A DNA stretch of 64,000 nucleotides from Psychrobacter cibarius (GTDB lineage Bacteria > Pseudomonadota > Gammaproteobacteria > Pseudomonadales > Moraxellaceae). The notes beneath the pieces were generated by a model. It saw only the letters and a program-made list of their open reading frames with translations, was not told where the DNA came from and ran no database searches. The DNA is taken from contig NZ_JABASQ010000003.1 in the NCBI RefSeq assembly GCF_016107535.1, positions 62,001-126,000 of the forward strand. Reading direction: 5' to 3'. Position 1 is the first letter of the stretch, and every line of letters starts with the position of its first letter. Below, piece by piece: positions 1-8,332 of the stretch. Position numbers and translations under genes: made by a program.

Positions 1-457
1 CAACTCAACGATTATCTTGAAAAACTTAAAAGAAAAATTGACACCACTAGGTATCAATGTACTCGAAGCGCCTGCCCAGCGTAGTACTGATATTGCGATG
101 GCAGCACGCAGCCTCGAAGGTAAGGTCGATATGATCTATACCTCAACTGATAATAACGTCGTATCGGCTTACGAATCGCTATATCAAGTCGCCAAAGAGA
201 GCAAAATTCCACTGATTGCGTCTGACACTAGCTCCGTTGAGCGTGGTGCGATTGCCGCATTGGGCGTGAATTACTACGAGCTTGGTCGCGAAACAGGCAA
301 AATCGTGGTACGTATTTTAAATGGTGAAAAAGCAGGCGCTATTCCTGTCTACACCCCGCAAATGTTGGATCTATACGTTAGTCCAAAGCATGCCAAAGAA
401 GAAGGCATTACTTTGTCACAAGCGGTTATCGATAAAGCAAAAGAAGTGGTAGAATAA
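1..457 (+). CDS. ABC transporter substrate-binding protein (TrpX-like), 3' part
   Basis: The open frame runs in from the left edge (first full codon at base 2) and stops at 455-457, so about 151 C-terminal residues are visible and the N-terminus with its signal peptide lies outside. The text matches the ABC_sub_bind family (COG2984): the stretch MIYTSTDNNVVSAYES, then IPLIASDTSSVERGAIAALG, then a GRETGKIVVRILNGE helix typical of type-I periplasmic binding folds. The permease and ATPase that follow are of the COG4120/COG1101 types, which normally partner this family. Substrates suggested for the family include aromatic amino acids, but nothing visible fixes the substrate here. Confidence 0.85.
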   Translation, partial: NSTIILKNLKEKLTPLGINVLEAPAQRSTDIAMAARSLEGKVDMIYTSTDNNVVSAYESLYQVAKESKIPLIASDTSSVERGAIAALGVNYYELGRETGKIVVRILNGEKAGAIPVYTPQMLDLYVSPKHAKEEGITLSQAVIDKAKEVVE

Positions 458-887
458 CGCACTTTTATAGCTAGCTCATTACAGCTATCATAAGGTAGAT
501 ACCGAGTTTGATGGATTTGGTGTCAGCCGTCATCTACCTTTATGCGATGAGGCTAAATGTTTAACATCAGAAACCCAGCTATGAAGCAGTAGGCTGGGCT
601 TCTTATTTAAACCACATTGATTAAATATAAAGTATTTGCGTCATTTCTAAATTTGCCCTTTTTTTAATCAAAGCTTTGAACCTAGGTAGCTTATGATAGC
701 TGTTGATCGTGACATGTTTTGGTTTACCCTAACCGCAGATTGTTTAATCTGTTAAATTCACCGCTTAGTCGTTTAGCTAAAATTGACGTATAGATGAGAC
801 AGCGCTGATCTATCTCACGCACTCATTCTATGAATCGATATTAGAACGTTAGTGGCTAAACGCTTGGTTATGACTTACTGATCTCTT
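458..887. other. 430-bp gap inside the ABC transporter locus
   Basis: No convincing gene is seen. It holds two hairpins: an AAGGTAGAT/ATCTACCTT pair (about 493-540) just after the binding-protein stop, and a second at 574-598 followed by a T-rich tail. The gap is long for three genes of one importer, so the permease may have its own promoter here, but I could not assign one. Confidence 0.5.
574..607 (+). terminator. Probable terminator after the binding-protein gene
   Basis: CCCAGC at 574-579 pairs with GCTGGG at 593-598 around a 13-nt loop and is followed by a T-rich stretch (CTTCTTATTT). The stem is short and the tail imperfect, so it may only attenuate transcription into the permease gene. 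Confidence 0.45.
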
Positions 888-1787
888 ATGTCTTTAATTG
901 CTTTTTTTGGTGCACTTGAAAGCGGTCTGATTTATGGCCTAGTAGCACTTGGTGTGCTGATCTCATTTCGCACCCTCGACTTCCCCGACTTGACCGCTGA
1001 CGGTAGTTTTCCACTAGGTGGCGCTGTCGCTGGTATTTCTATCATCGCTGGTGTCAACCCATGGCTTGCCTGTGCTTTCGGTATGTTGGCAGGTTCCGTT
1101 GCTGGTATTGTTACGGCATGGCTACACGTCAAACTTGGCATCCTGCAACTACTTGCCAGTATCTTGGTAATGGTCGCACTATACTCTATCAATTTACGGA
1201 TTATGGGTGCGCCGAACTTGCCATTATTGGGTGAAACCACGGTCTTTAGCACCTTGGTCATGGATGGCAACGGTTATTGGATGCGCTGTCTAATTATTGG
1301 TGTCGTGGTGATAGCTGCCATGTTATTTTTAAACTGGTTCTATAGTACCGAAACGGGTCTTTCGATGCGGGCGACGGGTTCCAACCTCCGAATGGCACAG
1401 GCGCAAGGCATTAACACCTCATGGATGACCATCATTGGTATGGCGATTTCTAACGGTTTGATTGCTTTAGCAGGTGCATTATTTGTGCAGACTCAAGGTG
1501 GCGCAGATATCTCGATTGGTATTGGTACCATTGTCATCGGTTTAGCAGCGGTCATCATTGGTGAAACCATCATTCCTGCCAAGCGTATTTGGCTGATTAC
1601 CTTTGCCGTGGTCGTCGGTGCGGTGCTATATAAGCTATTTATTCAGGTGGCGCTATCGAGCGATACGCTACGTAGTATTGGTTTTGGCCCGCAAGATTTA
1701 AACTTGATTACAGCGCTACTCGTCGTATTTGCCTTGGTATTGCCAAAAGCTAAAAATAAATTTTTAAGTCGTAAAGTTCGGGCTTAA
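888..1787 (+). CDS. ABC transporter permease (COG4120, TrpY-like)
   Basis: A 299-residue, strongly hydrophobic protein of the BPD_transp_2 type (LivH/RbsC-like fold). Repeated membrane segments begin with LIAFFGALESGLIYGLVALG and include a DFPDLTADGSFPLGGAVAG segment characteristic of the COG4120 permeases paired with ABC_sub_bind proteins. The MRATGSNLRMAQAQGI stretch, about residues 160-177, is the cytoplasmic loop expected to contact the ATPase. The start is the ATG at 888; the next gene follows after 31 bases, so permease and ATPase are probably co-transcribed. It should form the inner-membrane channel of the importer; the substrate is not evident. Confidence 0.88.
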   Translation: MSLIAFFGALESGLIYGLVALGVLISFRTLDFPDLTADGSFPLGGAVAGISIIAGVNPWLACAFGMLAGSVAGIVTAWLHVKLGILQLLASILVMVALYSINLRIMGAPNLPLLGETTVFSTLVMDGNGYWMRCLIIGVVVIAAMLFLNWFYSTETGLSMRATGSNLRMAQAQGINTSWMTIIGMAISNGLIALAGALFVQTQGGADISIGIGTIVIGLAAVIIGETIIPAKRIWLITFAVVVGAVLYKLFIQVALSSDTLRSIGFGPQDLNLITALLVVFALVLPKAKNKFLSRKVRA

Positions 1788-1818
1788 TGTCAATGTGCAA
1801 CCATAAGGAATAATTATT

Positions 1819-2613
1819 ATGATGCAAGCTACAGATTTGCGGTTGACCTTTAATCCTGGAACGCCCATTGAAAACCCTGCCCTACGCGGTATCAATCTCA
1901 ACATCGCTGATGGTGAATTTGTCACTGTCATCGGTACCAATGGTGCGGGTAAATCAACTTTTTTAAATGCGGTCAGTGGTACCACGCGCGTCGATAGCGG
2001 TTCAATCTTATTAAATGGCATCGATGTCACCAAAAAAACCGCGCACCAACGCGCCCATTGGGTGGCTCGTGTCTTCCAAGACCCGATGGCGGGGACTTGT
2101 GAAGCATTGACCATTGAAGAAAACATGGCGCTGGCTTATAAGCGCGGCGGCAAACGTGGTTTGAGCTTTGCACTCAACCAAAATAACCGTGATTTATTTC
2201 GCGAAAAATTATCAGTATTAAAATTGGGGCTAGAAAATCGTTTGACCGACCGTATGGGTCTGTTATCCGGTGGTCAACGTCAAGCCGTCAGCCTATTGAT
2301 GGCTTCACTGCAACCTTCCAAAATTTTATTGCTTGATGAGCACACTGCGGCCCTCGACCCTAAGACTGCTGCTTTCGTTTTAGAATTGACCGATAAGATT
2401 GTAACGGACAATCAGCTTACAACGATGATGGTTACCCACTCAATGCAGCAGGCATTGGCGCATGGCACCAGAACAGTGATGTTACATCAAGGACAAGTGG
2501 TATTAGATGTGGCTGGCGATAAACGTCAAGGCATGACTGTACATGACTTACTTGATATGTTTGAGCAAACTCGCGGCGAAAAAGTCGAAGATGATAGCTT
2601 GATATTGAGTTAA
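1819..2613 (+). CDS. ABC transporter ATP-binding protein (COG1101, TrpZ-like)
   Basis: A 264-residue ABC ATPase with Walker A GTNGAGKST at about residues 39-47, signature LSGGQRQAV, Walker B KILLLDEHTAALDP and an H-loop histidine in MMVTHSMQQAL. A glutamate-to-histidine reading of the Walker B region (LLLDEHTAAL) is normal for this subfamily, since the catalytic Glu precedes the His. It starts with two adjacent ATGs (1819 and 1822); an AAGGAA lies upstream. It powers the permease encoded just upstream. A clear terminator follows. Confidence 0.92.
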   Translation: MMQATDLRLTFNPGTPIENPALRGINLNIADGEFVTVIGTNGAGKSTFLNAVSGTTRVDSGSILLNGIDVTKKTAHQRAHWVARVFQDPMAGTCEALTIEENMALAYKRGGKRGLSFALNQNNRDLFREKLSVLKLGLENRLTDRMGLLSGGQRQAVSLLMASLQPSKILLLDEHTAALDPKTAAFVLELTDKIVTDNQLTTMMVTHSMQQALAHGTRTVMLHQGQVVLDVAGDKRQGMTVHDLLDMFEQTRGEKVEDDSLILS

Positions 2614-2650
2614 ATAACTTAGCAAAATTCTTCAAATCTTGAAAAAATAG

Positions 2651-2679
2651 AACGTCTGTTTAATATCAGGCGTTTTTTT
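2651..2679 (+). terminator. Rho-independent terminator after the ABC ATPase gene
   Basis: AACGTCTG at 2651-2658 pairs with CAGGCGTT at 2667-2674 (8 bp with one G-U pair), followed by a run of seven T. It lies 38 bases after the stop codon and closes the ABC transporter operon. Confidence 0.85.
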
Positions 2680-2713
2680 ATGACTGCTTTAATTGATACG
2701 ACTGTCTTAATTT

Positions 2714-3391
2714 TTAAGCATCAAGCAATACTAACTTTTGAATCAACTCACTGACATGTTGTGACTGCATTTTTTTCATCACTTGTGAACGATGCACCTC
2801 TACCGTACGGACGGAAACGTCTAAATGATCAGCGATATTTTTATTCAGATTACCTTCTAACAATTCATTGGCAACCTGCTTTTCTTTATCGGTCAGCTGC
2901 GCATAGAGCTTTTTAATATCATAAAGCGTGGCGCGTTTTAGAGTGAGGTCTTGCGCACATGCAAGCGCTTCTTGTAGCCGGCGGCTATTAATTGGTTTTT
3001 CTAGATAATCAGCCGCACCTTGCTTCATCATATTGACAGCATCAGCAATCTCGCCATTTCCCGTTAGCGCTATCAATGCCATAGGGCTGTCCTGTTGACT
3101 AAGATGCACTTGTAGCGCTTGACCACTCATCTCTGGCATCATCAAATCACTCACAATCACTGCTGGGCGATAGATATTGACTTGCTGCAAAAAAGTCAAC
3201 GCACTTGCCCACACTTGGGTCGATAGCCCTAAGCTGCTAATCAAAAAATCACAGGACATGCGCACACTTTCTTCGTCATCAATGATATGAATAATAAGCG
3301 ATTCTGGCGTAATGCCTGATAAATCGTCAGACAGATGACTGTTTTCATCTTGCCAGCACGTAGGCTCATTTGAGAGTTGATTAGACGTCAT
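2714..3391 (-). CDS. LuxR-family response regulator, TtrR/FixJ-like
   Basis: About 225 residues. An N-terminal receiver domain has the acidic pair in HIIDDEES, the phosphoacceptor Asp82 in VSDLMMPEMSG, the Thr of ALTG and the Lys of YLEKP. A C-terminal LuxR-type helix-turn-helix follows (LTDKEKQVANELLEG, then NKNIADHLDVSVRTVEVHR). I chose the ATG at 3391 because AAGG sits 6 nt before it; an ATG at 3415 would add eight residues. It lies directly downstream of the sensor-kinase gene, in the same operon. By analogy to TtrR it should bind the intergenic region before the divergent cytochrome genes; that is inference. Confidence 0.85.
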   Translation of the reverse strand: MTSNQLSNEPTCWQDENSHLSDDLSGITPESLIIHIIDDEESVRMSCDFLISSLGLSTQVWASALTFLQQVNIYRPAVIVSDLMMPEMSGQALQVHLSQQDSPMALIALTGNGEIADAVNMMKQGAADYLEKPINSRRLQEALACAQDLTLKRATLYDIKKLYAQLTDKEKQVANELLEGNLNKNIADHLDVSVRTVEVHRSQVMKKMQSQHVSELIQKLVLLDA

Positions 3392-3427
3392 ATGTGACCT
3401 TATGGCTAAATACATTATTGATATTCA

Positions 3428-5533
3428 TTAGAGTTTTTCGTCGTTATTCGCTAAAGATAATGGCAGATAAAAAGATATTTGTGCGCCCACCGTGTTTGAC
3501 AGCTGATAGTTAGCATTGGTTTGTAGCAGTTGGATTTTACCGTTTAAGGTACGTTTAAAGCGATGCTGCTCGCTGCTCATTACTTGGTAAAATTGCTCAA
3601 TTTCATGCTCGGTGTCAATATTGTTTAGCTGCATCATACCGCCCAGCGACTTGCATAAGCGCTGACATATCATCAGTCCTAATCCTAGACCGCCTGCTTT
3701 CGTTGATTGAGTAGCATACTGACTGGGTAGGTTCTCTGGTAAATACTGCCCCTGCAACTGAGCTTGATCAAAGCCGCCAGCATCATCGCTTAGATGCAGT
3801 ACCAACCATTGCTTGCCATCGTGTTCCTCTGCCTGACAGCGTAGCATGATATTGGTCGCCCCTTGCTGCGTAGCATTGGTCATGCTATTTATCAGTAACT
3901 GATCTAATAGCAAATTTGGCAAGGTTAAATGCTGATAATCACTTGCCAGCCAAAAATTGACAACTACTGCTTGCTCACCCAATAATAAGATGCACTGTTG
4001 ATAGATAGCTGCGATATTGACACGAGTTTCATTCGCTTGCGACCGTCCAGCCCAGCGGCGAATATTAGTCACTACAGCAGCGACGCGTTCTGTTTCATTG
4101 ACAATCTGCTGTAGAGCATTCTCTGTTGCCGCATTATCAAGTGGCGCTATGTCGATAGCATTTTTAGACAACCTTGCGTGTTGACTGCGTATCAATAACC
4201 CTTGCGCATAATTTTGAATGGTTGCTAGCGGCTGATTGATTTCATGAGCGATAGCACCGCTCATCTCACCGATGACCGCAAAGCGCTCTGATTGGTGTAA
4301 CTGCTGATCATAATCACGGATTAGTCTATTTTGCCGCACTATCTTTTTTTGCCGCCGCCATGCCAGCCAGCTCATCCAAGCATAATTTACTGTCGATATC
4401 AGGATAACCAAAATAATCACAGCCATCCATAATCGATGCGCCTTTATCCAGTCGACCATATACGCGCTCAGCTGCTTTTGGGCGGGATGGCGATTCATCT
4501 CATAAAGAATGCGCTCAGCATCGCTACTCGATTCTGCTGGCAGCCAACGCTGCTCTGCTTGATTCTTGCCAAATAAATGTTGATTGATCTGGCGCACCAA
4601 AGCATCTGGCGCTTGCTCGGTCGCTGCCAATGTCCAATTTGGGTATATTTTCGTTGAAGAGTGGCAGCTGGATACAGTGGCGACTGGATGAATGAGACGG
4701 TATTGCTTGTCATTGATTTGACCGCGCCTTGCCATCTCCTCCATCAAACAAAGCGGCGTAATGGCAGCGTCTACCTTGCCGCTAGCCAAGGCATGCAAAG
4801 TGCGCTCTATCGGATAACCGACAAACTGTGTTTGATAGTGGCTTGGCATAATGCCATTTTGCTGTAATAAATGCGCGCCCAATAAATAACCGCCAAATGC
4901 GTCAGTGTCGACGGCAGCAATATGACGTTGCTCCAAATCCTGCAAACGATAAATATCACTGTCGGCAGCGACCCATAGAGCACTGGCGACCTCTTCCATC
5001 GCACTCGGCTGTTTTAATGGCGTATATTCATTTAGCTTATTAAATTCATTGGCGAGGGTGACTGTCGTCGATAGCTGATTTTGGGATTGTTGCCCATTAA
5101 CACCCTCAGCATCAAATCCTTGATTGCTAAAAATTTTATCACGAGAACTTTTATCACGAGCGTTTTGCGCATTGCTATTTAATTGAGCCGTCTCTGTTTG
5201 TAAGGTAGCCAGCCAGCGCCACCTGATGGTATTCATTTTTATAAACTGTACTTGCGGGCCAAGCACTAGCGCAAACTGCTGTGCCTCTATTTGCTGTTGC
5301 CAATTCTCCAGCGCCAAAGGTACCAATATCACGGTGTCATCTGACAACTGATCATTAAGCTCGTCAAGCCACGGCTGCCAGCGATTTTGTGCGGCTGCCT
5401 CGCCTTGCGGTGCCAGCACACCCAAATAGTAAGTCTGGGCGGTTGCCTTGGAGAGCGATAACCAAGCAGCCCATGCTACCACGGTAATAAAACAAGCCTT
5501 TAAGATAGTCCAAATTTTAGACTTTTTATGCAT
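3428..5533 (-). CDS. Sensor histidine kinase with periplasmic PhnD-like domain, TtrS-like
   Basis: A 701-residue membrane kinase. Residues 1-33 form a signal/anchor helix. About 35-340 form a periplasmic phosphonate-binding-like (PhnD) domain with short low-complexity inserts around 115-165. A second membrane helix lies near 365-390 (MAVIILVILISTVNYAWMSW). HisKA follows with phosphoacceptor His430 in AIAHEINQPL, then a HATPase domain with a DDAGGFD N/G1 box and a GGLGLGLMICQ G2 box. This order (PhnD-like sensor, TM, HisKA, HATPase) and the LuxR partner match TtrS of Salmonella, which senses tetrathionate. The neighbouring TsdA-like gene supports a sulfur-oxyanion signal, but no tetrathionate reductase is encoded in this window. 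Confidence 0.85.
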   Translation of the reverse strand: MHKKSKIWTILKACFITVVAWAAWLSLSKATAQTYYLGVLAPQGEAAAQNRWQPWLDELNDQLSDDTVILVPLALENWQQQIEAQQFALVLGPQVQFIKMNTIRWRWLATLQTETAQLNSNAQNARDKSSRDKIFSNQGFDAEGVNGQQSQNQLSTTVTLANEFNKLNEYTPLKQPSAMEEVASALWVAADSDIYRLQDLEQRHIAAVDTDAFGGYLLGAHLLQQNGIMPSHYQTQFVGYPIERTLHALASGKVDAAITPLCLMEEMARRGQINDKQYRLIHPVATVSSCHSSTKIYPNWTLAATEQAPDALVRQINQHLFGKNQAEQRWLPAESSSDAERILYEMNRHPAQKQLSAYMVDWIKAHRLWMAVIILVILISTVNYAWMSWLAWRRQKKIVRQNRLIRDYDQQLHQSERFAVIGEMSGAIAHEINQPLATIQNYAQGLLIRSQHARLSKNAIDIAPLDNAATENALQQIVNETERVAAVVTNIRRWAGRSQANETRVNIAAIYQQCILLLGEQAVVVNFWLASDYQHLTLPNLLLDQLLINSMTNATQQGATNIMLRCQAEEHDGKQWLVLHLSDDAGGFDQAQLQGQYLPENLPSQYATQSTKAGGLGLGLMICQRLCKSLGGMMQLNNIDTEHEIEQFYQVMSSEQHRFKRTLNGKIQLLQTNANYQLSNTVGAQISFYLPLSLANNDEKL

Positions 5534-5673
5534 ACACCTAGCCTTATATTTGACCTACCAAACGTACATTATAAGTAAAAACCTTAATTATAATGTGGTT
5601 TTCCACAATATCACAATATTACCCGCTACCCTATACTATATGACAGTCGTGTAACTTTTAATTCGCTGAGCTT

Positions 5674-5705
5674 AAATCACAAATATTCGATTTCAATTGT
5701 GATTT
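5674..5705. promoter_or_regulatory. Inverted repeat in the divergent regulator/cytochrome intergenic region
   Basis: AAATCACAA (5674-5682) and TTGTGATTT (5697-5705) form a perfect 9-bp inverted repeat with a 14-base spacer, about 85 bp before the cytochrome start. It lies between the sensor gene and the cytochrome operon, where a TtrR-like operator would be expected. The half-site order is opposite to a CRP site. Binding is inferred only. Confidence 0.35.
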
Positions 5706-5787
5706 CAATAAGAATGATTAATACACCTCATTAAATATGGGTGATAAATTATAAGCTTGGTAAAAATATCTTATGGAGGGCGGGCTT

Positions 5788-7182
5788 ATGAAAAAATGGC
5801 CACTGATTATAATAATAGCAGCCATCATCGGGCTGGTGGTTGCCTTTATTATTGGGCAATTACTGCCAAATATGCGCACCAGCAGTAGCGATATCGAGGT
5901 CAATATCACTGATCCTGCTCTCATCAAGCAGGGCGAATATATCGCGCGCACTGCTGACTGTGTCGCGTGTCATACCACGCTCGATGGCGAGACTTATGCG
6001 GGCGGTCTGCCTATGCTAACGCCACTTGGGGCAATTTATTCGACCAATATCACACCCGATCAAGAAACTGGCATCGGCCACTATAGTTTCGACGACTTTA
6101 AAAATGCCGTTAAGCATGGTGTACGCAGTGATAATAAAGCCTTATACCCTGCTATGCCGTACCCCTCTTACCAGCTCATGCCAGACGAAGACTTAGCCGC
6201 GATGTACGCTTTCTTTATGTCCGATGTCAAAGCCGTCAAACAAGCCAATCTAAAAAGCGAGCTACCTCCGATAGCAAACTGGCGCTGGCCCTTGGCATAC
6301 TGGCAGGTCTTATTTGATCGCAAACGTGACTTTGTGCCTGAGACAGACGATGCCCTATTGACTCGTGGTCAATACTTAATCGAAGGTCCTGGGCACTGCG
6401 GCTCTTGTCATACTGGACGCGGTATCGGCTTTCAAGAAATCGCTCTAAGTAATGCAGATTCTAACAAGTATTTGAGCGGTGCAATCATCGATGGTTGGCG
6501 CGCCAAAAGCATCCGCGGTGAACATCGCGGACTTGGCACTTGGACGGTCGCAGAATTAAATGACTTCTTCAAAACTGGTCGTACTGATACCACTGCGGCT
6601 TTTGGTGCCATGGCCGAAGTGGTTGAGCATAGCACCCAGTATATGACCGACTACGACATCAACGCCATGTCATCCTATCTTAAAACGTTAACGCCAGCAC
6701 CAAACAAAGAAGCCACACTGCCTGCGAAAAAAGACATCACTACGCAAAAATTACTAGATGGTGACTATGATTCACGCGGTTCGATTTTGTACGCCGAATA
6801 TTGCCAAATTTGTCACCGTGTCGATGGTAAAGGAGTCGCGCGTATTTTCCCAGCGCTTGATGGCAATAGTGCGGTTTATTCTAACAATGCCGATTCGGTA
6901 CTACAGATTACCTTAAGCGGTGGTCGTATGCCTGAAACCCCACATGACCGTATGGCATTTACCATGCCTGAATTCAGCAATCTTAGCGATGCAGATGTGG
7001 CAGAGGTGGTCAATTATGTCCGTAATAGCTGGACCAACCAAGCGCCTGAAATTACGGTTAATGATGTGGTGAAAATGCGCGCCTTCCTTGCCAAAAAACC
7101 AAAAAGTGGTACAGACGTTGCCCCAGACCTTAGTCTTGATAATGTAAATAGTCTAGATGCTGCTGTAAAAGGAGCTAAATAA
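5788..7182 (+). CDS. Membrane-anchored triheme cytochrome c
   Basis: 464 residues with an uncleaved-looking N-terminal membrane helix (about residues 4-27). Three CxxCH haem sites lie at 58-62 (CVACH), 204-208 (CGSCH) and 339-343 (CQICH). The three-domain layout resembles the cytochrome c subunit of membrane alcohol/gluconate dehydrogenases. I chose the ATG at 5788: GGAGGGCGGG just upstream is a strong ribosome-binding site, and the ATG at 5773 overlaps it. The stop overlaps the next start (TAATG), so the two cytochromes are translationally coupled. It probably hands electrons between the diheme partner and the respiratory chain; no dehydrogenase large subunit is nearby. Confidence 0.85.
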   Translation: MKKWPLIIIIAAIIGLVVAFIIGQLLPNMRTSSSDIEVNITDPALIKQGEYIARTADCVACHTTLDGETYAGGLPMLTPLGAIYSTNITPDQETGIGHYSFDDFKNAVKHGVRSDNKALYPAMPYPSYQLMPDEDLAAMYAFFMSDVKAVKQANLKSELPPIANWRWPLAYWQVLFDRKRDFVPETDDALLTRGQYLIEGPGHCGSCHTGRGIGFQEIALSNADSNKYLSGAIIDGWRAKSIRGEHRGLGTWTVAELNDFFKTGRTDTTAAFGAMAEVVEHSTQYMTDYDINAMSSYLKTLTPAPNKEATLPAKKDITTQKLLDGDYDSRGSILYAEYCQICHRVDGKGVARIFPALDGNSAVYSNNADSVLQITLSGGRMPETPHDRMAFTMPEFSNLSDADVAEVVNYVRNSWTNQAPEITVNDVVKMRAFLAKKPKSGTDVAPDLSLDNVNSLDAAVKGAK

Positions 7183-8099
7183 TGAACAATCTACCTAAAA
7201 ATTTATCGACAATTACAGTATTGACTGCCGCTATGGTTGCCATTGGAATCAGTGGCTGCTCACAACCAGAGCCTACCGATCGTAACCCAGTTGAGTACAA
7301 ACTGGTCACCACTGACGATGCCAATAAAGATATCGGCTCTTATGTGCTACCACAAGATACCTCTATTGCCGATGAACCGAACGCTGACCAAATCATCTAT
7401 GGCAAACGCTTATTGAACGAAACCAAGCGTCTACTACCAGACAATGTTGGCGCTCAGATGAACTGTAATAGCTGCCATATCGCGCAAGGTAAAATCCCAC
7501 TTGGCGACCCGTATATTAACAGTCATAACTTCTACCCTCGCGTCATGCCTAGAGCTGGTAAAGAAGTGGATTTGACCATGCGTATCAATGGCTGCTTCCA
7601 GCGCTCGATGAATGGCAAGCCCTTGAAACCCGAATCAGAAGAAATGCTCTCGATATTGGCTTACATGGAATGGTTGGCACAAAACACACCCAAAAATCAA
7701 AAAGTAAATATTGATAATGCCGGTAAAGTAGACGAATCACTGATACCTGATCCTGTTCACGGTGAAAAGATTTATCAAGCTCAATGTGCGACCTGTCACG
7801 GAGACAATGGTGAAGGCATCAAAGACAGTCGTGGCGATATCGTCTTTCCGCCGCTATGGGGTGATGAATCTTTTAATATCGGTGCTGGTATGGCACGTAC
7901 TTACAAAGCAGCGGCCTTTGTAAAATACAACATGCCGATGGGTATTCAGACCAAAGGATTATGGGGTCACGGAAATGTGCTGAGCGATCAAGATGCCGTC
8001 GATGTGGCGCACTTCTTTACTCATCAGCCGCGCCCTGACTTTGCTGGCAAGGTCAATGATTGGCCAAATGGTAAAAAACCTAAAGACGCGCGTTACTGA
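7182..8099 (+). CDS. tsdA: Diheme cytochrome c lipoprotein, thiosulfate dehydrogenase (TsdA)-like
   Basis: 305 residues. A lipoprotein signal ends at Cys26 (AIGISGC), so the protein should be membrane-tethered in the periplasm. Haem sites are CNSCH at 95-99 and CATCH at 202-206. Between them, Cys138 in NGCFQRSMNGK matches the cysteine that serves as distal haem ligand in TsdA, and a KYNMPMG stretch near residue 250 offers Lys/Met ligands for haem 2. TsdA couples two thiosulfates to tetrathionate, or the reverse. The start overlaps the upstream stop by one base. The divergent TtrSR-like pair supports a thiosulfate/tetrathionate role. A more general diheme cytochrome remains possible. Confidence 0.75.
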   Translation: MNNLPKNLSTITVLTAAMVAIGISGCSQPEPTDRNPVEYKLVTTDDANKDIGSYVLPQDTSIADEPNADQIIYGKRLLNETKRLLPDNVGAQMNCNSCHIAQGKIPLGDPYINSHNFYPRVMPRAGKEVDLTMRINGCFQRSMNGKPLKPESEEMLSILAYMEWLAQNTPKNQKVNIDNAGKVDESLIPDPVHGEKIYQAQCATCHGDNGEGIKDSRGDIVFPPLWGDESFNIGAGMARTYKAAAFVKYNMPMGIQTKGLWGHGNVLSDQDAVDVAHFFTHQPRPDFAGKVNDWPNGKKPKDARY

Positions 8100-8197
8100 T
8101 ATCTTAAGAAGATGGTATTTATGAAGACTTCAGTTAAGAGGACTTTACTTAAGCAAACATCATTCTATGCTCGCTTGTGAGTGAGCATAGACACGAT

Positions 8198-8236
8198 AAA
8201 CCTTTAAGAAAATACATTTTTCTTAAAGGTTTTTTT
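8198..8236 (+). terminator. Strong terminator after the cytochrome operon
   Basis: A perfect 15-bp stem (8198-8212 with 8218-8232) around the loop TACAT runs into a T tract ending at 8236. A smaller hairpin, CTATGCTC/GAGCATAG at 8165-8190, precedes it. Confidence 0.9.
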
Positions 8237-8332
8237 GTTATCTATAGTTAATGCTTCTACAAACTTCTCGCTCGTCACTATATAGTTGCTGTATATCAAA
8301 GTCCGCTACCGCCATTTACTATGAGGTCTGTC

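Noticed and set aside
5773..5787. ATG at 5773 as start of the triheme cytochrome
   Set aside because: It overlaps the strong ribosome-binding site GGAGGGCGGG that serves the ATG at 5788, and would put charged residues before the membrane helix.
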